This document shows, piece after piece, positions 36,340-44,823 of a stretch of 64,000 bases of DNA. The position numbers and the translations under genes were made by a program. Each line of letters begins with the position of its first letter. The first letter of the stretch is position 1. This DNA comes from Thermincola ferriacetica. GTDB lineage: Bacteria > Bacillota > Thermincolia > Thermincolales > Thermincolaceae. The stretch covers positions 62,001 through 126,000 of the forward strand of contig NZ_LGTE01000005.1 in NCBI RefSeq assembly GCF_001263415.1, written 5' to 3'. The notes under the pieces are model-generated. The model was not told the DNA's origin, did not search any database, and saw only the letters and a list, made by a program, of their open reading frames with translations.

Positions 36340-39234
36340 TTATACAACACACCAGCGGATCATAAAAAGGGTTTCCGCTTCCGTTTCCTGCTTCATCCTT
36401 TTTTCCAGCTCATCAATAAGCCGGTCCCTTTTTTCCATGATTTCGTCCTCGATGTCAAAAATCTGCTGTCTCTGCCGGCGCTGCAAACGTTCCGTCTCTT
36501 TGATTTTGAGCTGTATCTCATGCTGTTCCGCCAGGGTCTCAGCCTGCCGTTCCCGGCGCTTCAGCTCTCTAAGCCGGGCCTTGGTATCAGCCAGTTCCTT
36601 TTCTGCAGCCAGTATCATATCATCGGCCCACTTTTCCAGGCGTTCCCGTTCCTCCTGGAAATGGCGGTTGTTGTTCTCCATGGATTTGGCAATTGTGGCG
36701 GCAATGTGGCGTTCAGCCTCCCGCCGGAGCCGGTCCGCTACCGACGGAGCCAGGCCGGGTATAGGACGGTAATCGGCAGAACAGTTGAAGAGTTTTTCGC
36801 AGACCTCCTGGTCCAGGGTAACGCCATCGTCAGAAAAACCGTTAAAAAGCAGGTATTCCTCTTTTTCATAGGATTCAATGGTTAACCTTGTCAAGACAAG
36901 ATAGCCGCTTTTACCCCTCAGTTGTTCCACCACGCTTATTTTTACAGGGTGTCCGGTAATGTGAAAAGTAACTTCCGCCGTTGGAGTGGAATAAGATTTG
37001 GCTGTTTCGGTCACATACTCCCCGAGAGGATGTGAAAGGCGGTAAAGAAAGGCATCGTCAACAGGGGGTCTGTCTTTGGTTATCAGCCGGTACCGGCCTG
37101 TTTTAATGCGGTTCCGGTCAGGCGAATCAAAAAGGTGAAATGAGAGAGATTGGTCGTCAAACCTCGCTTTGTTCCGGAGTACATAGCGGGTCAAGCCCCA
37201 GAACATTTTACCGAACCGGTCCAGTTGTGCTCTGGCGTCCTGCAGGTTTATCCGCAGGCGGGCATGAACATCTTCGTCAAAGTTCTCCAGCAGAGCCCTG
37301 CGGGTTTCGGCCATTCGGGAAGCGATCGACTCCTCCAGTTCCTCCTGCAGTTGCCGGAAAGCCTCCTGAATTTCTTCCGGGGTACGGCATTGCTGGTAAA
37401 TGGCCAGAATGCGCTTTTCAAAATCAACCCCCGATTCTATAGAGCCAAGCACTTCATCAGAAGCCCCCAGCACACCGGTAAACAGTTTGAATTTCTCTTC
37501 CAGAAGTTGATAAACCCTTTGGTCCGCCTCGTTGCGCTGATTCAGGAAGTTTATGACAACTACATCATGTTTCTGGCCGTAACGGTGGCAACGCCCGATA
37601 CGCTGTTCTATTCTCTGGGGGTTCCAGGGCAGGTCATAATTTATCACCAGTGAACAGAACTGCAGGTTAACACCCTCAGCAGCCGACTCTGTGGCAATCA
37701 TTATCTCCGCATGGTCCCGGAAATGTTCCACAAGGGCAACACGCATGGATGCTGCCCGTGAACCGCCGGATTTTTCCTCGGTGCTGTAATTATGCCTTTC
37801 CAGCCAACGCTCTAGAATGGCTTTTGATTCAGGGTCAGTATTGGTTCCATTGAACAACACTATTTTACCGGCATACCCGTTGGCTTCCAGGAACTTTTTC
37901 AGATATTCCTGGGTTCTCCGGGATTCAGTAAAAATAAGGGCCCGCCGTTTTGCTCCCATTTCTTCCATCTGGGTAAAACCCGCTTCCAGAGCTTTGAGCA
38001 GGACCCGGGACTTACTGTCAACCTGGATAGAACGGGCCCATAAAATGTATTTTTCCAATTCCGCAATTTCTGCTTTTATCTTTTCCCTGTCTGCTTCCAA
38101 TTGTCCCTGCGTCCCGCTGTTGTCACTGGTCTGCCAGTCATCATCTGGCGGTTCTACTCCTTCATCAATTAAATCGGACCCCATTTCATCCCGGTCAATA
38201 ATATCTTCAATCCATTGTTCGTCGTCCTGGGCAAGGCCGTCTCTGAGTTTCTCCAACCTCAGTTTCATAGTTTCCAGGGTCCCGGCCACAGCCTGGGATG
38301 ATGAGGCCAATAACTTTCGAAGAATCAGTGTAGTGAGAGTTTTTTGTTGTCGGGGAATAGCATATGTATCATCCCTTTTCAGGAACGCAGAAACAGCCTC
38401 GTAAAGGGCATGCTCATCGTCAGCGGGGGTAAAGGGAAAAGTAATGGCCTTTCTTTCTGTATATTTTATATATTCCAGGACCTGTTTCCGCAAAGTCCGG
38501 TGGGCAAAGGTCTTCAACCGGGCTTTTAATGCCTGAAGGTCACTTCTGCTGTTCATGTACTGAGCTCTGAAGGAAGCCAAGTCCCCAAACAGGTAATCAT
38601 CTATCAGTAGGGACAGTCCATACAACTCATGTAAAGAATTTTGCAGGGGTGTGGCGGTAAGGAGCAGTTTTTTCCTGTCCTCCAGGGCCCATTTTATACC
38701 CCGTCCCATCTTATTGTTACTCTTATAAACATTGCGCAGTTTGTGGGCCTCGTCAATTACTACCAGGTCCCACTGTACCAGGCGCAGTTCCTTTTTCATC
38801 TTATTGGCAAACTGAAAAGAAGTAATCATTATAGCATCCTGAATAAACGGGTTAGCTATACCCTGTTTTTCCGCTTCCCGGTAAGTTTTTGCCTCCAAAA
38901 TGACGCTGGGCAGGTTAAACTTTTCTTCCAGCTCCATGCTCCACTGTTTCCGGAGGGAGGCCGGGCAGATTATGAGCAGTTTGCGCTTTCTTTCCGCCCA
39001 GTACTGGCATAATACCAGGCCTGATTCAATGGTTTTCCCCAATCCCACTTCATCTGCCAGCAGCACCCCTTTGGCCAGCGGCGACCGGAAGGCAAACAGC
39101 GCCGCTTCAATCTGGTGGGGGTTAAGGTCAACACTGGCGTCGAAAAGGGAACGCGACAGCTTCTCAACACCTTCTCCCGTTGTGTGGCGGGTCAGTTCAT
39201 GGGCATAGTATTTGGCATGGTACGGTGTAGTCAC
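36340..39234 (-). CDS. SNF2-family DEAD/DEAH helicase with C-terminal coiled coil
   Basis: 964 aa. Walker A DEVGLGKTIESG (61-72), Walker B VVIDEAHKLRN (158-168), TATPLQNSLHELYGL, helicase-C start RALIFTESRRTQEYL and motif VI IEQRIGRCHRYGQKHDV: a RapA/SNF2-type translocase. The last ~110 residues are a highly charged coiled coil. SNF2 proteins of this sort accompany methylases in defence loci such as DISARM, but no drmA/B/C or BREX genes are present here. GTG start with AAAGGAG upstream. First gene of the three-gene unit, 30 bp before the methyltransferase start. Confidence 0.85.
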   Translation of the reverse strand: MTTPYHAKYYAHELTRHTTGEGVEKLSRSLFDASVDLNPHQIEAALFAFRSPLAKGVLLADEVGLGKTIESGLVLCQYWAERKRKLLIICPASLRKQWSMELEEKFNLPSVILEAKTYREAEKQGIANPFIQDAIMITSFQFANKMKKELRLVQWDLVVIDEAHKLRNVYKSNNKMGRGIKWALEDRKKLLLTATPLQNSLHELYGLSLLIDDYLFGDLASFRAQYMNSRSDLQALKARLKTFAHRTLRKQVLEYIKYTERKAITFPFTPADDEHALYEAVSAFLKRDDTYAIPRQQKTLTTLILRKLLASSSQAVAGTLETMKLRLEKLRDGLAQDDEQWIEDIIDRDEMGSDLIDEGVEPPDDDWQTSDNSGTQGQLEADREKIKAEIAELEKYILWARSIQVDSKSRVLLKALEAGFTQMEEMGAKRRALIFTESRRTQEYLKKFLEANGYAGKIVLFNGTNTDPESKAILERWLERHNYSTEEKSGGSRAASMRVALVEHFRDHAEIMIATESAAEGVNLQFCSLVINYDLPWNPQRIEQRIGRCHRYGQKHDVVVINFLNQRNEADQRVYQLLEEKFKLFTGVLGASDEVLGSIESGVDFEKRILAIYQQCRTPEEIQEAFRQLQEELEESIASRMAETRRALLENFDEDVHARLRINLQDARAQLDRFGKMFWGLTRYVLRNKARFDDQSLSFHLFDSPDRNRIKTGRYRLITKDRPPVDDAFLYRLSHPLGEYVTETAKSYSTPTAEVTFHITGHPVKISVVEQLRGKSGYLVLTRLTIESYEKEEYLLFNGFSDDGVTLDQEVCEKLFNCSADYRPIPGLAPSVADRLRREAERHIAATIAKSMENNNRHFQEERERLEKWADDMILAAEKELADTKARLRELKRRERQAETLAEQHEIQLKIKETERLQRRQRQQIFDIEDEIMEKRDRLIDELEKRMKQETEAETLFMIRWCVV

Positions 39235-39407
39235 TTATCTACAACTCCTTTGCCAAACTGTCAATACAATATAATTTTCAACAAAAACAGGCTCCCCCCT
39301 GCTTGCCGATACATTTTTTTATAATTCATAGCCCCACAGTTCAGGCATATACAGTTTGTTTAAACGTGTCCAAAATAACGGCGATTTTATCGAGCTTATT
39401 ATAAAAG

Positions 39408-39523
39408 GAGGGCATATTATTCCGCGGAGCAGGGACTAAAATCGTCCTCCGGCCCGCAATCCACATAGTGGGAGCAACTGCCGGAAGAGATTTTATCCTT
39501 GAGTGGAAGAATAATATGCCCTC
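39408..39523. repeat. 116-bp palindromic element with 15-bp perfect arms
   Basis: Arms GAGGGCATATTATTC (39408-39422) and its exact complement (39509-39523) enclose a second imperfect inverted repeat (AAAATCGTCCTCCGGC against GCCGGAAGAGATTTTA). T-tracts lie on both outer sides. It fills the gap between the permease stop and the SNF2 gene; the rest of 39235-39551 shows no gene. It could be a bidirectional terminator, a MITE remnant or a structured RNA. Confidence 0.6.
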
Positions 39524-39551
39524 TTTTTTTACCTTGATTAAAATGATGCTC

Positions 39552-40454
39552 CTACTTATAAAAATACTGAATAACTATTCCCGAAATAACGCTGGCGGCG
39601 TAAAGGATACCGATTATCCGCAGGGTATCCTTCAAATTCCTGTTTTCTTTGACAAGAACCAAAATACCCAATCCGGCGCTGGCGGACAGTCCCGCCACCG
39701 CAGCGCCAAATCCTATACCGCCGCTTAAAAATATCTGTGTCACGGCCAGGGATGCAGCACAGTTGGGAATCAAACCTACCAAAGCGACAATTACCGGCTG
39801 CCATATACTATTCCCCAGGAGCAGGCCGTGCAGGTTTTCTTCCCCAATTTTAAAAATCAGGAAATTCAATAGCAAAGTCACACCGAACAGAAACACAAAT
39901 ATTTTCAGAGTATGAACCAGAGGGTGTATTATGATTTCCCTGAAGGGAGGTTTTTCAGCACCGCAACTGTGGCCGCAACAGCCCTTCTCATCACTGTCCT
40001 CCCCAGGTAAATGGCCGTCTTCTAAAGCCGCACATATTTCACTTTCCATATATGCATTGCTCAAACGACCGCCTACCAAATCAATACTGTATCCGGCCAC
40101 CACTCCGATGATAATTTTAACCGTTAATAAAGGCAACAGTACTCCCACTTTGTCCGGCTGGGCCAAAATAATCGGTATTGCTTCATCGGACGTAGACAGG
40201 TAAACAGCAAGTAAAGTCCCCGTTGTAATAAGCCTTTGCGTATAAAGAGCCGTTGAAATAACAGAAAAACCGCATTGCGGTACCGATCCTAAGGCTGCTC
40301 CCACCAGGGGTCCCGCTTTTCCGGCTGTCTTGATTTTTTCCCTGATTTTGCCGCCGAATTTAAATTCTATAAATTCAATTGCCATATAAAAAACAAACAG
40401 CCACGGCAGCATTTTCGCCGTATCAACCAACGCATCCACAAAAAGGTCAAACAT
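39552..40454 (-). CDS. Putative heavy-metal/manganese permease (ArsP_2-like)
   Basis: 300 aa in two homologous membrane halves of four or five helices each, joined by a cytoplasmic linker rich in Cys/His/acidic residues (DEKGCCGHSCGAEK). Both halves carry a similar loop (SVPQCGFSVISTALYTQ and LIPNCAASLAVTQIFLSGG) with a cysteine, the hallmark of the putative 10-TM metal exporter family. Substrate unknown; manganese, iron or zinc are guesses. It lies 48 bp downstream of a Fur-family regulator on the same strand, so metal-controlled co-expression is likely. Confidence 0.78.
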   Translation of the reverse strand: MFDLFVDALVDTAKMLPWLFVFYMAIEFIEFKFGGKIREKIKTAGKAGPLVGAALGSVPQCGFSVISTALYTQRLITTGTLLAVYLSTSDEAIPIILAQPDKVGVLLPLLTVKIIIGVVAGYSIDLVGGRLSNAYMESEICAALEDGHLPGEDSDEKGCCGHSCGAEKPPFREIIIHPLVHTLKIFVFLFGVTLLLNFLIFKIGEENLHGLLLGNSIWQPVIVALVGLIPNCAASLAVTQIFLSGGIGFGAAVAGLSASAGLGILVLVKENRNLKDTLRIIGILYAASVISGIVIQYFYK

Positions 40455-40502
40455 ACTTATCCCGCCTTAATAACTTTTTAGTAAGCGTAGCACCGTCCTT
40501 TT

Positions 40503-40940
40503 TCAACTGCGGCAATCTTTGCAGTAACCGAACAATTCAAACCGGTGGTTTGTTACCTTAAAATCAGTTGGTATATTATTTATATTCAGATTTTCCATGG
40601 GACAACCGTCAATTTTCCAGGCACCGCCGCATTTGAGGCAGACCAAATAATGGTGATGTTTCGGACCGCGGTCTATTTCAAAGCGGCTTTTTCCATCGTG
40701 AAAATCTAACTGACGGACCACCTGCAGTTCCTTTAAAATAGCCAGGTTTCTATAAACGGTATCAAAGCTCATCTTCGGATTTCTTGTCCTCAGCCGGTCA
40801 AAAATTTGTTTTGCGCTCAAGGGAACCTTTGCCTGAATAAGGGTCTTAATTATTTCTCTGCGCTGGGGAGTGATTTTGCAGTTGTGAGTAGCCAGTTCTT
40901 CCAAAATTCGCTGATATATCAAGGTTTCATCATCCCCCAA
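40503..40940 (-). CDS. Fur family metalloregulator
   Basis: About 145 aa. Winged helix with KITPQRREIIKTLI and SFDTVYRNLAILKE, the metal-sensing region HHHYLVCLKCG, and a second Cys pair (GYCKDC) forming the structural zinc site. Could be Fur, Zur, Mur or PerR; the adjacent permease argues for a metal-transport regulator. The start codon is uncertain: TTG at 40940 (as the frame opens) or TTG at 40922, which has GGGGG about 11 nt upstream. A palindrome directly upstream may be its own operator. Confidence 0.85.
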   Translation of the reverse strand: MGDDETLIYQRILEELATHNCKITPQRREIIKTLIQAKVPLSAKQIFDRLRTRNPKMSFDTVYRNLAILKELQVVRQLDFHDGKSRFEIDRGPKHHHYLVCLKCGGAWKIDGCPMENLNINNIPTDFKVTNHRFELFGYCKDCRS

Positions 40941-40955
40941 TCAGAATCATTCTTA
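40941..40955. promoter_or_regulatory. Candidate Fur/PerR-type operator
   Basis: TCAGAATCATTCTTA is a 7-1-7 type near-palindrome whose core AGAAT-C-ATTCT is perfect. It resembles the PerR/Fur-family box TTATAATNATTATAA and lies immediately upstream of the regulator gene. Confidence 0.5.
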
Positions 40956-41066
40956 TTTAGATTATAGGATTACCCTGACATTAGTGTCAACCAATGTTTA
41001 TCCAAAAAAAAATTCGTATTTCGTCAATCTTCTAAAGGTTAACCCAATTTCCCCCAATTTAAACAA

Positions 41067-41093
41067 AGAGCCGGGCTTTTTACACCCGGCTCT
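41067..41093 (-). terminator. Terminator after trxA
   Basis: 9-bp perfect stem AGAGCCGGG/CCCGGCTCT, 9-nt loop, then TTGTTTAAATT on the minus strand, a few bases after the trxA stop. Confidence 0.85.
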
Positions 41094-41097
41094 CTGT

Positions 41098-41427
41098 TTA
41101 AACATATTTATCCAGTTCTTTTTTCAGGTCTTCCTTGGGCCTGAAACCGACCAAACGGTCAACTTCTTTGCCTCCCTTAAACACCAGTAAAGTAGGGATA
41201 CTCATAACACCGTATTTGGCAGCAGTAGCCCGGTTTTCATCGACGTTGACCTTACCAATCTTCATCTTACCGTCATACTCTACGGCAAGTTCGTCGATAA
41301 CGGGAGCAATCATGCGGCAGGGCCCGCACCAGGATGCCCAGAAATCCACCAATACAACGCCTTCGTAATTTTCCACCTGTTCGCCAAAATTAGCGTCAGT
41401 TAAAGTAAGTACCTTATCACCGGCCAT
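41098..41427 (-). CDS. trxA: Thioredoxin
   Basis: 109 aa, complete thioredoxin fold with the redox motif FWASWCGPCRMIAP and the cis-Pro segment GVMSIPTLLVFKGG. Cytosolic dithiol reductant. The ATG at 41427 has AAAGGAGTG upstream and the family-like MAGDKVLTLTD start. It lies 28 bp downstream of the CsoR/CstR-like repressor on the same strand, so it is probably controlled by the operator at 41761-41775. Confidence 0.95.
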   Translation of the reverse strand: MAGDKVLTLTDANFGEQVENYEGVVLVDFWASWCGPCRMIAPVIDELAVEYDGKMKIGKVNVDENRATAAKYGVMSIPTLLVFKGGKEVDRLVGFRPKEDLKKELDKYV

Positions 41428-41455
41428 GATAAACACTCCTTTCTGGTTTTGTTAT

Positions 41456-41734
41456 TTATTCAGCAAACCTGGTTAAAATCTTAACCAGTTTTTGAAGTTC
41501 TTCCAATTTACTTTCCATATCGTCAGACTGCATTGACTTGGACATACATTCAACGGCATAATGATTTAGAATCAGGTTACCGACCATTTTCAGCGCAGCC
41601 CTGGCGGCAGCCACCTGAGTCAGGATATCCTGGCAGTTTTTGCCTTCCTGAATCATTTTCCTGATTCCTTTGACCTGTCCCTCGACTCTTTTCAGGCGTT
41701 TTTCCAACTGGTCTTTAACATCAAGGTTCTGCAT
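41456..41734 (-). CDS. CsoR/CstR-family repressor
   Basis: 92 aa all-helical DUF156 repressor (LEKRLKRVEGQVKGIRKMI). Two cysteines, C34 and C63, are 29 residues apart, as in both CsoR (C36/C65) and the persulfide sensor CstR (C31/C60). The copper ligand His of CsoR, four residues before the second Cys, is Tyr59 here (His58 is one residue off). This and the neighbouring thioredoxin lean towards thiol/persulfide rather than copper sensing (inference). ATG at 41734 with GGAGGA 7 nt upstream; the longer frame reads through the promoter. Confidence 0.85.
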   Translation of the reverse strand: MQNLDVKDQLEKRLKRVEGQVKGIRKMIQEGKNCQDILTQVAAARAALKMVGNLILNHYAVECMSKSMQSDDMESKLEELQKLVKILTRFAE

Positions 41735-41760
41735 CTGGAAATCCTCCTCCAATATCCACC

Positions 41761-41775
41761 TACCCCTACAGGGTA
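41761..41775. promoter_or_regulatory. Candidate CsoR/CstR-type operator
   Basis: TACCCCTACAGGGTA: TACCC and GGGTA arms around a 5-bp centre, the layout of CsoR-family operators. It is just downstream of the predicted start site of the repressor-trxA transcript, placing it well for autorepression. Confidence 0.7.
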
Positions 41776-41788
41776 TGCAGGTAACTTT

Positions 41789-41817
41789 ATTATAATAGCT
41801 TAGTCTTTGTTTGTCAA
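41789..41817 (-). promoter_or_regulatory. Consensus promoter of the repressor-trxA operon
   Basis: -35 TTGACA (41812-41817), 17-bp spacer, -10 TATAAT (41789-41794), both perfect matches to the sigma-A consensus. Confidence 0.9.
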
Positions 41818-41855
41818 CGTTTGTTGGCACTTTCTGCCTGCGTACTCCCTGACAG

Positions 41856-42620
41856 TCATACTCTTTGCATCCCGAGCAAATCCCTGACAACTTCCCCGGC
41901 TATGATAAGGCCGGCTACAGAAGGTACAAATGAAATGCTGCCCGGAATCTGCCGCCGCAAGGTACAGTTGGCCGTTTCTTTATTCGTACATATACAGGCC
42001 GTTTTGCAATCAATTTCCGTAGCCCGGGGCGTAAGCGGCGGTTCCTCAGAATAAACCACTTTTACACCCCCAGTTATACCCCGCTGTCTCAATTCCTTGC
42101 GGATTACTCTGGCCAGGGGGTCCACTGAAGTTTCCGAAATATCCGCCACCCGAAAACGGGTGGGATCCAGTTTATTACCCGCCCCCATAGCCGATATAAC
42201 CGGCACTCCCGCCTTTAGTGAACGTTCTATCAGATCCAGCTTCCCCGTTACGTTGTCAATCGCATCAACTACATAATCGAGGCCCCGGGCAAAGAATTGC
42301 CCGCCATTTTCAGGAGTATAAAACTCCCTGATAGCATCCACCTGAATCCTGGGATTAATATCCTGAACCCGTTCTTTCATTAATTCCACCTTGGGCTTAC
42401 CCACCGTTGACTGTAGGGCATGCAATTGCCTGTTGATATTGGTAAGACATACATCATCATGGTCAACCAGCACCAGGTGGCCAATGCCGGCCCTGGCCAA
42501 AGCCTCAGCGGTGTAGGAGCCTACCCCGCCTACCCCGAAGACGGCCACCTTGCTTGCAGCAAGCCTGTCCAAACCCTCCTGGCCAATAAGCAGTTCCGTT
42601 CTTGAAAACCTGTGTAACAT
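41856..42620 (-). CDS. tcdA: tRNA threonylcarbamoyladenosine dehydratase
   Basis: 254 aa ThiF/E1-like enzyme. ATP-binding AVFGVGGVGSYTAEALAR, VLVDHDDVCLTNINRQLHA, the conserved DAIDNVTGKLDLI, and a cysteine pair (CKTACICTN). It cyclises t6A37 to ct6A in tRNAs reading ANN codons. ATG at 42620 with CGGAGGATACAG upstream. In Bacillus its homologue yrvM follows aspS and the 6S gene in the same order, as here. Confidence 0.92.
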   Translation of the reverse strand: MLHRFSRTELLIGQEGLDRLAASKVAVFGVGGVGSYTAEALARAGIGHLVLVDHDDVCLTNINRQLHALQSTVGKPKVELMKERVQDINPRIQVDAIREFYTPENGGQFFARGLDYVVDAIDNVTGKLDLIERSLKAGVPVISAMGAGNKLDPTRFRVADISETSVDPLARVIRKELRQRGITGGVKVVYSEEPPLTPRATEIDCKTACICTNKETANCTLRRQIPGSISFVPSVAGLIIAGEVVRDLLGMQRV

Positions 42621-42657
42621 CTGTATCCTCCGGTTGTATTGGAATGAAGCGCAATAA

Positions 42658-42840
42658 AATAACCCCACACATGTCGTGAGCCGCTGTAAATTGAACCTGT
42701 CTCTCACAGGTGGGTGCCCTCCTGCCTGCTTTTTGTGTCCACTCGAAGGAGGCATACAAGCCACAGACAGAGTCAGGCTCCCTTAGTATTGGTGTTGGCT
42801 CAATACTAATCGGCTTTCACGAACATAGTAGGGTGTTGCT
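42658..42840 (-). ncRNA. ssrS: 6S RNA
   Basis: About 183 nt. The terminal stem pairs AACACCCTACTATGTTCG with CGACATGTGTGGGGTT, continuing as TGA-AGCCG/CGGCTCA. A large internal bulge region lies near GATTAGTATTGAGCC and ACAGGTTCAATTTACAG, the layout by which 6S RNA mimics an open promoter to bind RNA polymerase holoenzyme. The aspS-6S-tcdA order matches Bacillus bsrA. The exact ends are approximate. Confidence 0.8.
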
Positions 42841-42869
42841 ACAATTTGGATATATTCGATTACACTATT

Positions 42870-42899
42870 AATATATCATACATGTTTTGCCCTTATCAA
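42870..42899 (-). promoter_or_regulatory. Possible 6S RNA promoter
   Basis: -35 TTGATA (42894-42899), 18-bp spacer, -10 TATATT (42870-42875). It would start some 20 nt before the mature 5' end, so 5' processing or a nearer promoter is possible. Confidence 0.4.
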
Positions 42900-42996
42900 G
42901 AGCCAATAAATGCTATTTTATGGTCTATATATATTATTTCTCTAGGGCTCGCCGATTATTCCACCGAATTGCACTGTTAATTCAGGGAACCACAGA

Positions 42997-44784
42997 CTAT
43001 TTTGGGGCCACCACATTAAGTTTGATATGTAGTTCTCTTAACTGTTTTGCCGTAACCTCCGAAGGAGCCTGCGTCATCAAATCTGTAGCGCTTTGTGTTT
43101 TGGGGAATGCGATTACATCCCTGATAGAATCCCGACCGGCCATAAGCATAACCATGCGGTCGAGACCAAAAGCAATACCGCCATGCGGAGGCGTTCCGTA
43201 TTCAAAAGCTTCCAGCATGAACCCGAATTTTTCAATAGCTTCTTCCGGCGACAAGCCAAGGAGAGTAAACATTTTTTCCTGTACCTGCCGGGAATGAATC
43301 CGGATACTGCCACCACCGAGTTCCACCCCATTGAGGACCACATCGTAAGCCTTGGCCCTGACCACCAACGGATCGGAATCCAACAGGGGAATATCTTCAT
43401 CCATCGGAGAAGTAAAGGGATGGTGGATGGCCACATACCTTCGTTCTTCCTCGTCATATTCGAGCAGGGGGAATTCAACAATCCATACAAATTTAAATAC
43501 CTTACCGTCAATCAGGTTTAGCCTCCTGGCCAGCTCGACCCTCAGATGACCCAGGGCATCTGCCACTATCGACGGCTTGTCGGCAACAAAGAAAAGCAGG
43601 TCTCCCGGCTCTGCCTCGAACCTTTCCAAAATGACTTTAATTTCTTCTTCTTTAAAAAATTTCAAAATCGGCGACTTGAGTCCGTCTTCCGTTACCACAA
43701 TATAGGCAAGGCCTTTGGCGCCGTATATACCCACAAATTGCGTCAGGTCATCAATTTCTTTGCGGCTGAACCCGGCACAGCCCTTGGCATTAATTCCTTT
43801 GACCTGACCGCCACCGGCAGCTACGGAAGCGAAAACCTTAAAATCAGAGTCTTTGGCTATATCGGTAAAGTCTTTCAGTTCCAGACCAAACCGCAGGTCG
43901 GGTTTATCTGAACCATACCTGTCAATAGCTTCTTTGTATGTTAGACGCTCAAAGGGCGTTGTAATCTCTATTCCTGCCGCCCTGAAGGCATGGGCCAGCA
44001 TTTCTTCTGTTAAAGCCAGGACATCATCTATATCAACAAAAGACATCTCCATATCTACCTGGGTAAATTCCGGCTGGCGGTCGGCACGTAAGTCCTCGTC
44101 ACGGAAACAACGGACTATTTGGAAATATTTTTCCATGCCCGCCACCATTAAGATCTGCTTGAATATTTGCGGCGACTGGGGTAAAGCGTAAAATTTCCCG
44201 GGATTAACCCGGCTGGGAACCAGATAATCACGCGCTCCCTCCGGCGTACTCTTGGTAAGCATCGGGGTCTCAATTTCCAGGAAACCGGCCTTGTCGAGAA
44301 ACTCCCGGATCGCCATGGTGGTTTTGTGCCTTAAAATCATATTCCGCTGCATATCGGGCCGCCTTAAATCCAGGTAACGATACTTCAGCCTGAGGTTTTC
44401 ATCCACATCAACATCTTCTTCGATGTAAAAAGGCGGAGTCTTGGCTTTATTTAAAATGCGCACTTCCAGGCAGTTAACATCTATTTCGCCGGTAGGCAGG
44501 TTTTCATTAACAGTTCCTTCCGGCCGCGCCACCACCTGTCCCCTTACTGCCAACACATATTCAGACCGGATGATCTCTGCCTTGGCAAAGGCTTCCTTAT
44601 CCACATCGGGGCTGAAAACCACCTGGACCAAACCAGAACGATCACGCAGGTCAACAAAAATCAGGCCCCCATGGTCCCGCCGGCGTTGTACCCAGCCCAT
44701 AAGCACAACTTCCTCGCCAATGTTGGTCTTCCTTAATTCTCCACAATGATGGGTCCTTTTTAATCCTTTCAGCGATGCCGTCAT
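42997..44784 (-). CDS. aspS: Aspartyl-tRNA synthetase
   Basis: 595 aa class IIb synthetase. N-terminal OB-fold ([20 protein letters not shown]), motif 2 region ([20 protein letters not shown]) and motif 3 ([15 protein letters not shown]), with the bacterial GAD insertion between. C-terminal [14 protein letters not shown] is family-typical. ATG at 44784 with AGGAGGAGAAGGA upstream. It follows hisS by 39 bp, so both are expected to be under the His T-box. Whether tRNA-Asn is also charged (non-discriminating type) cannot be read from this alone. Confidence 0.96.
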   Translation of the reverse strand: MTASLKGLKRTHHCGELRKTNIGEEVVLMGWVQRRRDHGGLIFVDLRDRSGLVQVVFSPDVDKEAFAKAEIIRSEYVLAVRGQVVARPEGTVNENLPTGEIDVNCLEVRILNKAKTPPFYIEEDVDVDENLRLKYRYLDLRRPDMQRNMILRHKTTMAIREFLDKAGFLEIETPMLTKSTPEGARDYLVPSRVNPGKFYALPQSPQIFKQILMVAGMEKYFQIVRCFRDEDLRADRQPEFTQVDMEMSFVDIDDVLALTEEMLAHAFRAAGIEITTPFERLTYKEAIDRYGSDKPDLRFGLELKDFTDIAKDSDFKVFASVAAGGGQVKGINAKGCAGFSRKEIDDLTQFVGIYGAKGLAYIVVTEDGLKSPILKFFKEEEIKVILERFEAEPGDLLFFVADKPSIVADALGHLRVELARRLNLIDGKVFKFVWIVEFPLLEYDEEERRYVAIHHPFTSPMDEDIPLLDSDPLVVRAKAYDVVLNGVELGGGSIRIHSRQVQEKMFTLLGLSPEEAIEKFGFMLEAFEYGTPPHGGIAFGLDRMVMLMAGRDSIRDVIAFPKTQSATDLMTQAPSEVTAKQLRELHIKLNVVAPK

Positions 44785-44823
44785 TCCTTCTCCTCCTTGC
44801 ACTTTTCCTGGTCAAAATTACCT

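Noticed and set aside
30118-39234. DISARM or BREX system
   Set aside because: SNF2 helicase and methyltransferase are suggestive, but none of drmA, drmB, drmC, pglZ, brxC or brxL is encoded nearby.
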